This document shows positions 43,980-52,587 of a DNA stretch of 64,000 nucleotides, piece after piece (within the stretch, counting starts at the first letter, position 1; the number at the start of each line of letters is the position of its first letter). Below the pieces are notes generated by a model. The model saw nothing but the letters and a program-made list of their open reading frames with translations, did no database searches and was not told where the DNA came from. The position numbers and the translations under genes were made by a program. Source of the stretch: Phocaeicola_A sp045647865 (GTDB lineage Bacteria; Bacteroidota; Bacteroidia; Bacteroidales; Bacteroidaceae); the NCBI GenBank assembly GCA_045647865.1, contig JAZRMW010000066.1, positions 1 through 64,000 on the forward strand. Direction: 5' to 3'.

Positions 43980-44153
43980 CCGTATCAAATTTATCAAATA
44001 TCAAATTTTAATTAGCACATACAGAAGCAAAATGCAAGAGGATAGATATATAATAATAAAATATATCTACACACTCTCTTCTTTTCCCCCTTTAGGCTAC
44101 GGCAAACATGCGCAGAGAAAAATTGATATTTGATAAATTTGATATTTTGATAC
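43980..44153. repeat. MITE-like element with 20+ nt inverted ends
   Basis: GTATCAAATTTATCAAATAT at 43981 has its reverse complement in TTGATATTTGATAAATTTGA at 44123-44142, with further partial complement. About 110 nt of non-coding sequence lies between. No transposase is inside. Confidence 0.6.
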
Positions 44154-44270
44154 GGAGGAAGGGAGACATTGTTCAAAAGTTCATGCAGAACGATTCACTC
44201 TCATCCCTCACCTGTCCCAAGGCTGAGGAGGGGAAAGGCCAAAGGAGAGCGAGGATGAAGTCAAGGGTAA

Positions 44271-44423
44271 GGTTCGTTAACAGAAAAGGAAGACTTGTGC
44301 CATTTGTGTGAATCAACAGCCTACCGCCACATCAAGCGACTGGTGGAAGAGGGGAAACTGAAGAATGTATCGACCCGCCACAACCCTGTATATGTGCCTT
44401 GCGAAGGATGGTACGGGAAATGA
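44271..44423 (+). pseudogene. remnant of a winged-helix-like protein C-terminus
   Basis: After a stop at 44268 a frame without start codon reads KEDLCHLCESTAYRHIKRLV and EEGKLKNV, ending CEGWYGK. The STAYRHIKRLVEEGKL segment looks like the recognition part of a helix-turn-helix. It seems to be the tail of a lost regulator or helicase-associated gene. The rest of 43691-44599 contains only the inverted repeat, A+T-rich sequence and a CTCACCTGTCCCAAGG-type repeat near 44196. Confidence 0.35.
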
Positions 44424-44599
44424 ACGAAAGTTTGACATATTTAAATAGGTTCGCGCGAAGGATAGACTTGAATATTCATCAAAAGTGAATAAATTGAAGA
44501 ATTAATGGAAGAAAAGTTTGATTGTTCTATACATTTTTTGTTACTTTGCGAAGTCTTTATACAGACATTAAGATATTAAACTTAAAAAAACTATACATT

Positions 44600-45001
44600 A
44601 TGAAAATTTCCCATATCGAACATTTGGGCATTGCTGTAAAAAGCATTGAGGAGGCACTCCCCTACTACGAGAATGTATTAGGTTTGAAGTGCTACAACAT
44701 TGAAACAGTTGAAGACCAGAAGGTACGTACTGCATTCTTGAAGGTTGGCGACACGAAGATTGAGTTGTTGGAGCCCACAAGCCCCGAGAGCACCATCGCC
44801 AAATTCATCGAGAACAAAGGTGCAGGTGTTCACCACGTGGCTTTCGCCGTAGAAGATGGTGTAGCCAACGCATTAGCAGAGGCTGAAGAGAAAGGCATCC
44901 GCTTGATTGACAAGGCTCCGCGCAAAGGTGCTGAAGGATTGAACATCGCTTTCCTTCACCCGAAATCTACTCAGGGAGTGTTGACTGAGCTGTGTGAATA
45001 A
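44600..45001 (+). CDS. mce: methylmalonyl-CoA epimerase
   Basis: A 133-residue vicinal-oxygen-chelate protein: MKISHIEHLGIAVKSIEEAL (metal-binding His7), TKIELLEPTSPEST (Glu) and GAGVHHVAFAVED (His), with KGAEGLNIAFLHPKSTQGVL at the end. It interconverts (R)- and (S)-methylmalonyl-CoA between the mutase and the decarboxylase in propionate formation. The ATG at 44600 is the family start. First gene of the mmd operon. Confidence 0.96.
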   Translation: MKISHIEHLGIAVKSIEEALPYYENVLGLKCYNIETVEDQKVRTAFLKVGDTKIELLEPTSPESTIAKFIENKGAGVHHVAFAVEDGVANALAEAEEKGIRLIDKAPRKGAEGLNIAFLHPKSTQGVLTELCE

Positions 45002-45004
45002 GAT

Positions 45005-45078
45005 TTTAGGATTAGACCTATAAGACTAATTAGCTAATTAACCTAATAAGTCCAATTAATCCAATTAGACTCATAAAA
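45005..45078 (+). repeat. AAGTCCAATTAATCC spacer repeat (mce-mmdA gap)
   Basis: Iterated GACTAATTAGCTAATTAACC, TAATAAGTCCAATTAATCC and AATTAGACTCATAA between mce and mmdA. The family recurs at 17221-17268 and 48100-48145. Confidence 0.7.
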
Positions 45079-45094
45079 CAAGAAAGAAAAAACA

Positions 45095-46648
45095 ATGAGC
45101 AAACAATTAGAAAGAATCAAGGAATTGGTGGAGCTCCGCACCAAAGCCCGCTTGGGTGGTGGCGAAAAGGCTATTGCCAAACAACATGAGAAAGGAAAAT
45201 ATACCGCTCGCGAGCGCATTGCCATGTTGCTCGACGAGGGCAGTTTTGAAGAGATGGATATGTTCGTGACCCATCGTTGCACCAACTTCGGCCAGGAGAA
45301 GAAATCCTTCTTGGGCGATGGCGTAGTGACCGGTTCGGGAACTATCGACGGACGACTCGTTTATGTCTTTGCACAGGACTTCACCGTATTCGGTGGTTCG
45401 TTGTCAGAGACGATGGCACAGAAAATCTGCAAAGTGATGGACATGGCCATGAAGATGGGTGCACCCTGTATCGGTATCAACGACTCGGGTGGTGCACGTA
45501 TCCAGGAGGGTATCAACGCCTTGGCCGGATATGCTGAAATCTTCCAACGCAACATCCTTGCTTCGGGTGTCGTTCCTCAGATTTCCGGAATCTTCGGTCC
45601 TTGTGCCGGTGGTGCCGTATATTCTCCTGCATTGACAGACTTCACGCTGATGATGGAGGGTACATCGTACATGTTCCTCACCGGCCCTGCCGTGGTGAAA
45701 ACCGTAACAGGTGAAGATGTGACTCAAGAGCAACTCGGTGGTGCCAGCGTACACTCTACAAAGAGTGGTGTGACCCACTTTACCGCACAGACAGAGGAAG
45801 AGGGATTGGCCCTTATCCGCGAGTTGCTGAGTTACATCCCGCAGAACAATCAGGAGGAGGCTCCGCTCGTAGAGTGCACCGACCCCATTGACCGTGTGGA
45901 GGATGCACTGAACGAAATCATCCCCGACAATCCCAACAAGGCTTACGACATGTACCAAGTCATCGGTGCCATCGTGGATGAGGGCAAGTTCCTGGAGGTA
46001 CAGAAGGACTATGCCACCAACATCATCATCGGCTTTGCCCGCTTCAATGGCCAGTCGGTAGGTATCGTGGCCAACCAGCCTTGCCGCTATGCCGGTGTGC
46101 TCGATTGCAACGCTTCGCGCAAGGGTGCACGCTTCGTGCGCTTCTGCGATGCTTTCAATATCCCCATCGTGTCACTCGTTGACGTACCGGGCTTCTTGCC
46201 AGGAACAGGTCAGGAGTACAATGCCGTTATCCTGCACGGAGCCAAGTTGCTCTACGCTTATGGAGAAGCCACTGAGCCCAAGGTGACCGTTACCCTGCGT
46301 AAATCTTACGGTGGTAGCCACATCGTGATGAGCTGCAAGCAGTTGCGTGGCGACATCAACTATGCATGGCCTTCTGCCGAGATTGCCGTAATGGGTGGCT
46401 CGGGTGCCGTAGCCGTACTCTATGCCAAGGAAGCCAAGGAGAAGGAAAATCCTGCGGAATATCTGGCCGAGAAGGAAGCCGAATATACCAAGTTGTTTGC
46501 CAACCCGTACAATGCGGCCAAATATGGCTACATCGACGATGTCATCGAACCGCGTAACACACGCTTCCGCATCATCCGCGCATTGGCCCAGTTGCAAACC
46601 AAGAAGTTGACTAATCCGGCAAAGAAACACGGTAACATTCCATTGTAA
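45095..46648 (+). CDS. mmdA: methylmalonyl-CoA decarboxylase carboxyltransferase (alpha) subunit
   Basis: A 517-residue acyl-CoA carboxyltransferase of the PccB/MmdA type, with two crotonase-like halves. N-half: EKGKYTARERIAMLLDEGSF, RIQEGINALAGYAEIF, GPCAGGAVYSPAL. C-half: GIVANQPCRYAGVLDCNASR, DVPGFLPGTGQEY and YGGSHIVMSCKQLRGD. It moves CO2 from methylmalonyl-CoA to the biotin carrier, leaving propionyl-CoA. With the OadG-like, BCCP and OadB proteins downstream it forms the sodium-exporting decarboxylase. Confidence 0.96.
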   Translation: MSKQLERIKELVELRTKARLGGGEKAIAKQHEKGKYTARERIAMLLDEGSFEEMDMFVTHRCTNFGQEKKSFLGDGVVTGSGTIDGRLVYVFAQDFTVFGGSLSETMAQKICKVMDMAMKMGAPCIGINDSGGARIQEGINALAGYAEIFQRNILASGVVPQISGIFGPCAGGAVYSPALTDFTLMMEGTSYMFLTGPAVVKTVTGEDVTQEQLGGASVHSTKSGVTHFTAQTEEEGLALIRELLSYIPQNNQEEAPLVECTDPIDRVEDALNEIIPDNPNKAYDMYQVIGAIVDEGKFLEVQKDYATNIIIGFARFNGQSVGIVANQPCRYAGVLDCNASRKGARFVRFCDAFNIPIVSLVDVPGFLPGTGQEYNAVILHGAKLLYAYGEATEPKVTVTLRKSYGGSHIVMSCKQLRGDINYAWPSAEIAVMGGSGAVAVLYAKEAKEKENPAEYLAEKEAEYTKLFANPYNAAKYGYIDDVIEPRNTRFRIIRALAQLQTKKLTNPAKKHGNIPL

Positions 46649-46654
46649 AATCAG

Positions 46655-46735
46655 TTGACAAGATACAAGTTGACGAGTTAACAGGGCATTTGTCTGCCCA
46701 ACCTCGTCAACTTGTCAATCCGTCAACTTATCAAT
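46655..46735. repeat. GTCAACTTGTCAATCC inverted spacer repeat (mmdA-oadG gap)
   Basis: TTGACAAGATACAAGTTGACG is mirrored by CGTCAACTTGTCAATCCGTC around AGGGCATTTGTCTGCCC. A hairpin family distinct from that at 45005 but in the same operon. Confidence 0.7.
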
Positions 46736-46746
46736 AAAATTACATT

Positions 46747-47646
46747 ATGAAGAAATTTCATTTAGGGATACTTCTCTCCATCCTGTCACTTGTAAGTCTT
46801 ACTTCCTGCAACAACCAGCAAGAGGAGACCTACAAAGTGGTACTGAACGAAGTGTTGAGCCTGAACAAAGGAAACTTCCAAGACGACTATGGCGTGCACA
46901 ATGCCTGGATTGAAGTTTTCAACAAGTCGTATGGTACGGTAGATATTGCAGGATACAAACTGGCCGTATATAACGGCATGGGCGACACGATTTTTTACAA
47001 TGTCCCCAAAGGTGATGTATTGACAAAAATCAAACCTCGCCAACATGCCCTCTTTTGGGCTGACGGACGACCTAACCGCGGAACCTTCCACACCACTTGC
47101 ACACTGGACACTATCGGAGGAAACTGGATAGGACTCTATGACAACGGAGGCAAACTCATTGACGAGATAGAGATTCCGACCCTCGAAGCAGACCATTCGT
47201 ATGCCCGTGTGGATGACGCCAATCCCGAATGGGTGGTCAAAGGTGGTGACGAAGCAAACAGCTACGTAACCCCCAGCACCAACAACATGACCATCGAGAA
47301 GAACGCCAAGCAAGAGAAGTTTGCAGAAGCAGATGCTTCAGGTGTAGGTATGGCCATCACCGCCATGCTCGTGGTATTCAGCGGTTTGATTATTCTCTAT
47401 GTATCGTTCCGCCTGTTGGGATTGGGTATGCAATCCAAGAAGTCAACTGAAACAAGTAAAACTGAAACAATGACAGAAAACCAGCCTCTTGCCAAAGCCG
47501 AAGGCAAGGAAGGAGAAGTTTATGCAGCCATCGCCATGGCCTTGCACGAAGAGATGGGCAATGTACATGACATCGAATCGGGCGTACTCACCATCACTCG
47601 CCAAACTTCGGCATGGAATGCCAAGCACTTAATGCTGCGCAAATAA
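46747..47646 (+). CDS. OadG-like gamma subunit fused to a lipoprotein lamin-tail domain
   Basis: 299 residues. Lipobox LVSLTSC (Cys near 21) then a lamin-tail-like domain at about 32-170 (VVLNEVLSLNKG, HNAWIEVFNKSYGTVDIAGY, IGLYDNGGKLIDEI). A single transmembrane helix at about 200-230 (AITAMLVVFSGLIILYVSFRLLG) matches OadG, followed by a cytosolic tail (EVYAAIAMALHEEM, TRQTSAWNAKHLMLRK). Classical OadG is under 100 residues, so the periplasmic lipoprotein half is an addition. The predicted topology has both an N-terminal lipid anchor and a transmembrane helix. It probably holds the decarboxylase complex together. Confidence 0.88.
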   Translation: MKKFHLGILLSILSLVSLTSCNNQQEETYKVVLNEVLSLNKGNFQDDYGVHNAWIEVFNKSYGTVDIAGYKLAVYNGMGDTIFYNVPKGDVLTKIKPRQHALFWADGRPNRGTFHTTCTLDTIGGNWIGLYDNGGKLIDEIEIPTLEADHSYARVDDANPEWVVKGGDEANSYVTPSTNNMTIEKNAKQEKFAEADASGVGMAITAMLVVFSGLIILYVSFRLLGLGMQSKKSTETSKTETMTENQPLAKAEGKEGEVYAAIAMALHEEMGNVHDIESGVLTITRQTSAWNAKHLMLRK

Positions 47647-47671
47647 TCATTAGAACATAAATAAAAAAGAT

Positions 47672-48097
47672 ATGAAAGAGTATAAATATACCATCAATGG
47701 TAATGAATACAACGTTACCATCGGAGAGATTGAAGGCAACATTGCCAACGTAGAAGTAAACGGTGTTGCCTACAAAGTGGAAATGCCCGAGAAGAAGGAA
47801 GAGCCGAAACCCGTAGTGCGTCCTGCCGCACGCCCGGCTGCAGCTCCTGCATCAGCACCTGCAGCTAAACCTGTAACATCAGGAAAGGCAGCCGTGAAGA
47901 GTCCGCTTCCTGGTGTCATCCTCGACGTCAAGGTGAACGTAGGCGATACCGTGAAGCGCGGACAAACCGTCATCATTCTCGAAGCCATGAAGATGGAGAA
48001 CAACATCAATGCGGACAAAGACGGAAAGATTACAGCCATCAACGTCAAAGCAGGTGAATCAGTTCTCGAAGGCACTGATTTGGTAGTGATTGAATAA
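47672..48097 (+). CDS. biotin carboxyl carrier protein of methylmalonyl-CoA decarboxylase
   Basis: 141 residues: a short N-terminal domain (MKEYKYTINGNEYNVTIGEI), a Pro/Ala-rich hinge (residues 45-72) and a biotinyl domain with the attachment motif EAMKMEN (Lys107). The hinge swings the carboxybiotin between MmdA and the OadB-type decarboxylase. It starts 25 nt after the oadG-like gene. Confidence 0.95.
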   Translation: MKEYKYTINGNEYNVTIGEIEGNIANVEVNGVAYKVEMPEKKEEPKPVVRPAARPAAAPASAPAAKPVTSGKAAVKSPLPGVILDVKVNVGDTVKRGQTVIILEAMKMENNINADKDGKITAINVKAGESVLEGTDLVVIE

Positions 48098-48099
48098 GT

Positions 48100-48145
48100 A
48101 TAGTTAGTCCTATTAGACTAAAAACCGATAAGACTAATAAAAATC
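48100..48145 (+). repeat. TAGTCCTATTAGACTA spacer repeat (BCCP-oadB gap)
   Basis: TAGTTAGTCCTATTAGAC and AAAAACCGATAAGACTAATA are the same family as 45005, now before oadB. Confidence 0.6.
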
Positions 48146-48154
48146 TAAAACATC

Positions 48155-49315
48155 ATGGGAGAATTTATCAATTTCTTAGGAAACAACCTCGCAGACTTCT
48201 GGACATACACGGGTTTTGCCAACGCAACTCCCGGACATCTGATCATGATTCTCGTAGGTTTGTTCTTCATCTATTTGGCCGTAGCCAAAGAGTTCGAGCC
48301 AATGTTGCTCATACCCATCGGCTTCGGTATGCTCATCGGAAACATTCCGTTCAATGTGGAAGCAGGCTTGCAAGTGGGAATCTATGAAGAAGGTTCTGTA
48401 TTGAATATCCTTTATCAAGGTGTAACCTCCGGTTGGTATCCGCCACTCATCTTCTTGGGCATCGGAGCCATGACCGACTTCTCGGCACTCATCTCCAACC
48501 CCAAACTGTTGCTCATCGGAGCAGCTGCCCAGTTTGGTATTTTCGGAGCTTATATGATTGCACTCGCATTCAACTTCGAACCCGCAGAAGCAGGTGCTAT
48601 CGGTATCATCGGTGGAGCTGATGGTCCTACGGCTATCTTCCTTTCGTCCAAATTGGCTCCTCACTTGATGGGTGCCATTGCCGTATCAGCCTATTCTTAC
48701 ATGGCACTTGTGCCGGTAATCCAACCGCCCATCATGCGTTTGCTCACTACAAAGGAGGAGCGTCTGATGCGAATGCCGACTCCGCGTAAGGTATCCCACA
48801 CCGAGAAGGTTATCTTCCCTATCGTAGGTCTTTTGCTCACCACCTTCCTCGTACCGAGTGGTCTTCCCCTGTTGGGTATGCTCTTCTTCGGTAACTTGTT
48901 GAAGGAATCAGGTGTTACCCGCCGATTGGCAGAGACGGCTCGTGGTCCGCTGATTGACACCATCACCATTCTGCTTGGTGTCACAGTAGGTGCCTCTACG
49001 CAAGCCAGCGAATTCTTGACGATAGACAGTATACTCATTTTCGCTCTTGGTGCCTTGTCATTCATCATCGCCACCACTTCGGGTGTATTGTTCGTGAAAC
49101 TGTTCAACCTCATCCTGCCGAAGCACAAGCGCATCAATCCGCTTATCGGTAATGCCGGTGTATCAGCTGTGCCCGACTCTGCACGTATCAGCCAGACCGT
49201 CGGTCTCGAATACGACCCCACCAACTACCTGCTCATGCATGCCATGGGTCCCAACGTGGCGGGCGTGATTGGTTCAGCCGTAGCAGCAGGTATCCTACTT
49301 GGATTCTTGATGTAA
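48155..49315 (+). CDS. oadB: sodium-ion-translocating decarboxylase subunit beta
   Basis: A 386-residue integral membrane protein of the OadB/MmdB/GcdB family with about 10-11 helices. Conserved functional segments are the GADGPTAIF loop (GIIGGADGPTAIFLSSKLAP), DTITILLGVTVGA and GNAGVSAVPDSARISQ. It decarboxylates carboxybiotin and exports Na+ across the inner membrane, conserving the energy of propionate formation. Last gene of the operon, followed by a strong palindromic terminator. Confidence 0.96.
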   Translation: MGEFINFLGNNLADFWTYTGFANATPGHLIMILVGLFFIYLAVAKEFEPMLLIPIGFGMLIGNIPFNVEAGLQVGIYEEGSVLNILYQGVTSGWYPPLIFLGIGAMTDFSALISNPKLLLIGAAAQFGIFGAYMIALAFNFEPAEAGAIGIIGGADGPTAIFLSSKLAPHLMGAIAVSAYSYMALVPVIQPPIMRLLTTKEERLMRMPTPRKVSHTEKVIFPIVGLLLTTFLVPSGLPLLGMLFFGNLLKESGVTRRLAETARGPLIDTITILLGVTVGASTQASEFLTIDSILIFALGALSFIIATTSGVLFVKLFNLILPKHKRINPLIGNAGVSAVPDSARISQTVGLEYDPTNYLLMHAMGPNVAGVIGSAVAAGILLGFLM

Positions 49316-49337
49316 AAGAGATACTATCAGAACAAAA

Positions 49338-49379
49338 AAAGAATGGCATTCTTACGCGTGTAAGAATGCCATTCTTTTA
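49338..49379. terminator. bidirectional terminator between oadB and fabI
   Basis: AAGAATGGCATTCTTAC pairs with GTAAGAATGCCATTCTT with a 4-nt loop, an A run before and TTTTAT after. The arms also contain the smaller palindrome GAATGGCATTC. Confidence 0.85.
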
Positions 49380-49420
49380 TAAGGAAGAATACTAATCTTC
49401 TGAAACTTTTCTAAATCTGA

Positions 49421-50278
49421 TTATCCGTAAATGATATTACCATTGTCATCCATATACTCTTCAAGTCCCTTCTCATAGGTGGCCATAGCACGTAAGGACA
49501 TACCGACACTTGAGAAACCACCATCATGATAGAGATTCTGCATTGTCACCTTACGTGTCAAATCAGAGAACATGACGATACAATAGTCTGCACACTCTTC
49601 GGCAGAAGCATTTCCTAATGGAGACATACGATTGGCAAAGTCAAACAACTTGTCCATACCCTTCACTCCAGCTCCTGCTGTAGTCATGGTAGGTGACTGA
49701 GAGATGGTATTCACACGTACATGATGCTCACGACCGTAGATATAACCGAAGCTACGAGCTATGGATTCAAGCAAAGCCTTGGCATCGGCCATATCATTGT
49801 AACCATAAAACGTACGCTGGGCAGCAACGTAACTCAAAGCCAAAATCGAACCATAGTCAGCAATGGCATTCAACTTCTTTGCCGCCTGAATCATCTTGTG
49901 GAAAGAGACGGCAGAAATATCCAACGTCTTGCCCAACATATCATAATCGAGATCATCATAAGTCCGTCTTTTACGTACATTGGGTGACATACCAATGGAG
50001 TGCAATACAAAATCAACCTGTCCACCTAAGACCTCCATTGAACGTTTGAATACATTTTCCAAATCTGTCACACTGGTAGCATCAGCTGCAATCACCTCAC
50101 AATTGAGTTTCTGGGCCAACGCATTCACATCACCCATACGCACGGCTACCGGTGTATTCGACAAAGTGATGACAGCACCATTCTCCACGGCTTTTTCTGC
50201 CACCTTCCAAGCTATTGATTGCTCATTCAACGCTCCGAAGATAATACCTCTTTTACCTTTTAACAAATTATAATTCAT
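49421..50278 (-). CDS. fabI: enoyl-[acyl-carrier-protein] reductase FabI
   Basis: A 285-residue short-chain dehydrogenase-fold reductase. NAD-binding KGKRGIIFGALNEQSIAWKV, HSIGMSPN, and the active-site region LSYVAAQRTFYGYNDMADAKALLE with the FabI-type Tyr and Lys. It performs the last step of fatty-acid elongation and is the triclosan-type target. The gene is monocistronic and converges on oadB. Confidence 0.96.
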   Translation of the reverse strand: MNYNLLKGKRGIIFGALNEQSIAWKVAEKAVENGAVITLSNTPVAVRMGDVNALAQKLNCEVIAADATSVTDLENVFKRSMEVLGGQVDFVLHSIGMSPNVRKRRTYDDLDYDMLGKTLDISAVSFHKMIQAAKKLNAIADYGSILALSYVAAQRTFYGYNDMADAKALLESIARSFGYIYGREHHVRVNTISQSPTMTTAGAGVKGMDKLFDFANRMSPLGNASAEECADYCIVMFSDLTRKVTMQNLYHDGGFSSVGMSLRAMATYEKGLEEYMDDNGNIIYG

Positions 50279-50351
50279 GTCTTTCTAAAATCTTATAAAC
50301 AACATAGTCCGAGATTAAGTTCAAATCTATGACCGATGTTATTTTTCACAT

Positions 50352-50807
50352 TTATTCCTTAATACGTGTCCAATAAATGGTAGTACCTATGCCCAATATT
50401 GTACCACGCAACTTCAGTTTGTCAGCTTTGACAAATTCAGCAGTAACATCCACCCGGATACCTTTTGAGGGATCGTATATTTTGGTATCTCCCCATGTCT
50501 TGTCTTTTTTATCATACTTCAATCCCTTCACAATCACCACCTGGTCAATATCTACATTGCGCAACTTCTCATCGGGATTTTTAACGTCTTTACGTTTCTT
50601 GCCATTTGCATCATTAGGATTTTCTACCCAAAAGACTTGTGCATTGTAAGTGCCGTCTTGATTCTTTGTCACACGCACTTTACTTTTACTTCCTCCACGA
50701 TCAGTGAGGTATTCACCTACAATATTATCTGCCTTGTCATTCAATCCCTGTGCATACGCTGGCATAAACAAAAATGCACATAGAATCATCCATAAAATCT
50801 TTTTCAT
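50352..50807 (-). CDS. DUF2147 exported protein
   Basis: About 151 residues from MKKILWMILCAFLFMPAYAQ, a signal peptide. The mature DUF2147 domain follows: IVGEYLTDRGGSKSKVRVTK, VFWVENPNDANGKKRKDVKN, and the end LRGTILGIGTTIYWTRI. DUF2147 is a small lipocalin-like periplasmic domain of unknown role. The upstream frame to 50873 is not used. It lies between fabI and an acyl-CoA ligase on the same strand. Confidence 0.88.
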   Translation of the reverse strand: MKKILWMILCAFLFMPAYAQGLNDKADNIVGEYLTDRGGSKSKVRVTKNQDGTYNAQVFWVENPNDANGKKRKDVKNPDEKLRNVDIDQVVIVKGLKYDKKDKTWGDTKIYDPSKGIRVDVTAEFVKADKLKLRGTILGIGTTIYWTRIKE

Positions 50808-50928
50808 TTTTCTTATTTCTTTAAAATTTAAATTGAATACACAGAAAAAAGGATTTAAAAAGAAGGATGGCACATTATTCTCGAATGGGTCATCCTTTCT
50901 AAAAACAGTACAATTATGAATATAGTTT

Positions 50929-52587
50929 TCAGCGTCTTTGATAGAGATAACGCTTAATACTCTTCTTCGGAGTTCTCTCGAAAGGTTCTGTCATAATTTC
51001 AATCTTGCTCAGACGGGCATAGTTAGGAATCTCTTTGTTGATTTCCGGCAAAGTAGATTTAATATAATTCGTCAAAGCTTTCTGATCCATACCGTCTTTG
51101 GCTCCTTGATCAAAGTCTGGATATACCAACGCGGTCAATCCACCATTATCTTCAATCACCAACGACTCCACAAAATAGGGTCTCACGTCAAGCGCAGCTT
51201 CCACTTCTTCCGGATAGATATTCTGACCTGAAGGTCCCAATATCATACACTTTGAACGTCCGCGGAGGAAGAGACTTCCATCTGCATCGATCACACCCAT
51301 ATCGCCAGTGTGCAACCATCCATCCTTATCAAGGGCTTCACTCGTTGCCTCAGGATTCTTGTAATATCCAAGAAAAACATTTGCACCTCTTACAAGCAAT
51401 TCACCCGGTATGTTCTGAGGATCCGGAGAATCAATCTTCATCTCCATATTAGGAACAATCTCACCACAAGAATATAATTTCTCGGTTTTCCAATCGGAGT
51501 AAGTAATGATTGGAGCACACTCTGTCATTCCATAACCGACTGTGAACGGGAAATTCATCTTTTTAAAGAATGCCTCCACTTCTTTATTGAATGCAGCCCC
51601 ACCGATGATGACTTCGTAGAACTCACCACCAAAAGCATTGATAAGTTCGTTCTTGATTTTATTGATTACAAGTTGGTCAAGTCCAGGTACCTTCATGGCA
51701 AACTTGATACCAGCCTTCTCCAACACAGGCTTCACCTTGTTCTTGTAGATTTTTTCGATAATGAGTGGTACGGCTATCACAATAGTCGGCTTCACTTCTG
51801 CCAAAGCCTGCAAGATGACCTTTGGACTCGGGAGACGTGAGAGGAAATGTACATGACTACCTGCTGACAACTCATACAACACTTCAAACATCAAACCGTA
51901 CATGTGTGCACATGGCAACATAGATACAACCTTAGAGGTGTTGTTAATCTGCGGAAGTACCTTATATCCGAATTCAAGATTGGAAGCAATAGCTCTGTAA
52001 GGAATCATCACTCCCTTAGAAAATCCAGATGTTCCAGAAGTGTAGTTGATGATAGCCAACTCGTCAGCCTGATCTTCGTAATAATTCAACGAATCCTGAG
52101 TAAAGGCCATGGGATATTTCTTACCAAACAATTCATTCAAGCGCAATCTGGCTTCTGAGATTCTCTCATTGGCAGCATACATCAATTGCAGAGTGTTCAC
52201 TTGAATGATAGCTTGAAGTTCGGGCATTTCACTCTCTACAATATTTTCCCAAATGACATCATCCACAAACAAGACTTTTGATTCAGAGTGGTTCACCAAG
52301 TGATGAATGTTCGAGGGCTTGAACTCATGCATCAAAGGCACAGGCACTGCTCCATAAGTGAGTGCCGACAAGAAAGAGACTACCCAGTTCGCTTGGTTTC
52401 TTGAACAAATGGCAACCTTGTCCCCTTTTTCCAATCCACACTCTTCAAACATAATGTGAAGTTTGGCAATCTTTCGCGCAAGATCACGATAATGATACGT
52501 CGCACCATGATAATTTGAAATAGCAGGTCTGTCCCAGTTCGCTTTGAACGAAGCCTCAAAAGTTTTGTTTACCGATCTAAAATCCAT
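50929..52587 (-). CDS. AMP-dependent long-chain acyl-CoA synthetase-like ligase
   Basis: About 552 residues. AMP-binding P-loop-like motif INYTSGTSGFSKGVMIPYRA, then VGYGMTECAPIITYSDW and WLHTGDMGVIDADGSLFLRG, with the late catalytic-Lys region PKKSIKRYLY. It activates a carboxylic acid with ATP and transfers it to CoA or another acceptor. Fatty acid is the likely substrate given fabI nearby. The start MDFRSVNKTFEASFKANW at 52587 fits the family; the upstream frame to 52692 does not. Confidence 0.92.
   Translation of the reverse strand: MDFRSVNKTFEASFKANWDRPAISNYHGATYHYRDLARKIAKLHIMFEECGLEKGDKVAICSRNQANWVVSFLSALTYGAVPVPLMHEFKPSNIHHLVNHSESKVLFVDDVIWENIVESEMPELQAIIQVNTLQLMYAANERISEARLRLNELFGKKYPMAFTQDSLNYYEDQADELAIINYTSGTSGFSKGVMIPYRAIASNLEFGYKVLPQINNTSKVVSMLPCAHMYGLMFEVLYELSAGSHVHFLSRLPSPKVILQALAEVKPTIVIAVPLIIEKIYKNKVKPVLEKAGIKFAMKVPGLDQLVINKIKNELINAFGGEFYEVIIGGAAFNKEVEAFFKKMNFPFTVGYGMTECAPIITYSDWKTEKLYSCGEIVPNMEMKIDSPDPQNIPGELLVRGANVFLGYYKNPEATSEALDKDGWLHTGDMGVIDADGSLFLRGRSKCMILGPSGQNIYPEEVEAALDVRPYFVESLVIEDNGGLTALVYPDFDQGAKDGMDQKALTNYIKSTLPEINKEIPNYARLSKIEIMTEPFERTPKKSIKRYLYQRR

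Noticed and set aside
43948..44133. 61-codon ORF overlapping the left arm of the inverted repeat
   Set aside because: Composition is that of the repeat and A+T-rich filler; no ribosome-binding or protein features.
44108..44311. 67-codon ORF after the MITE-like element
   Set aside because: Its translation passes through the inverted repeat arm and a purine-rich repeat, without domain or promoter evidence.
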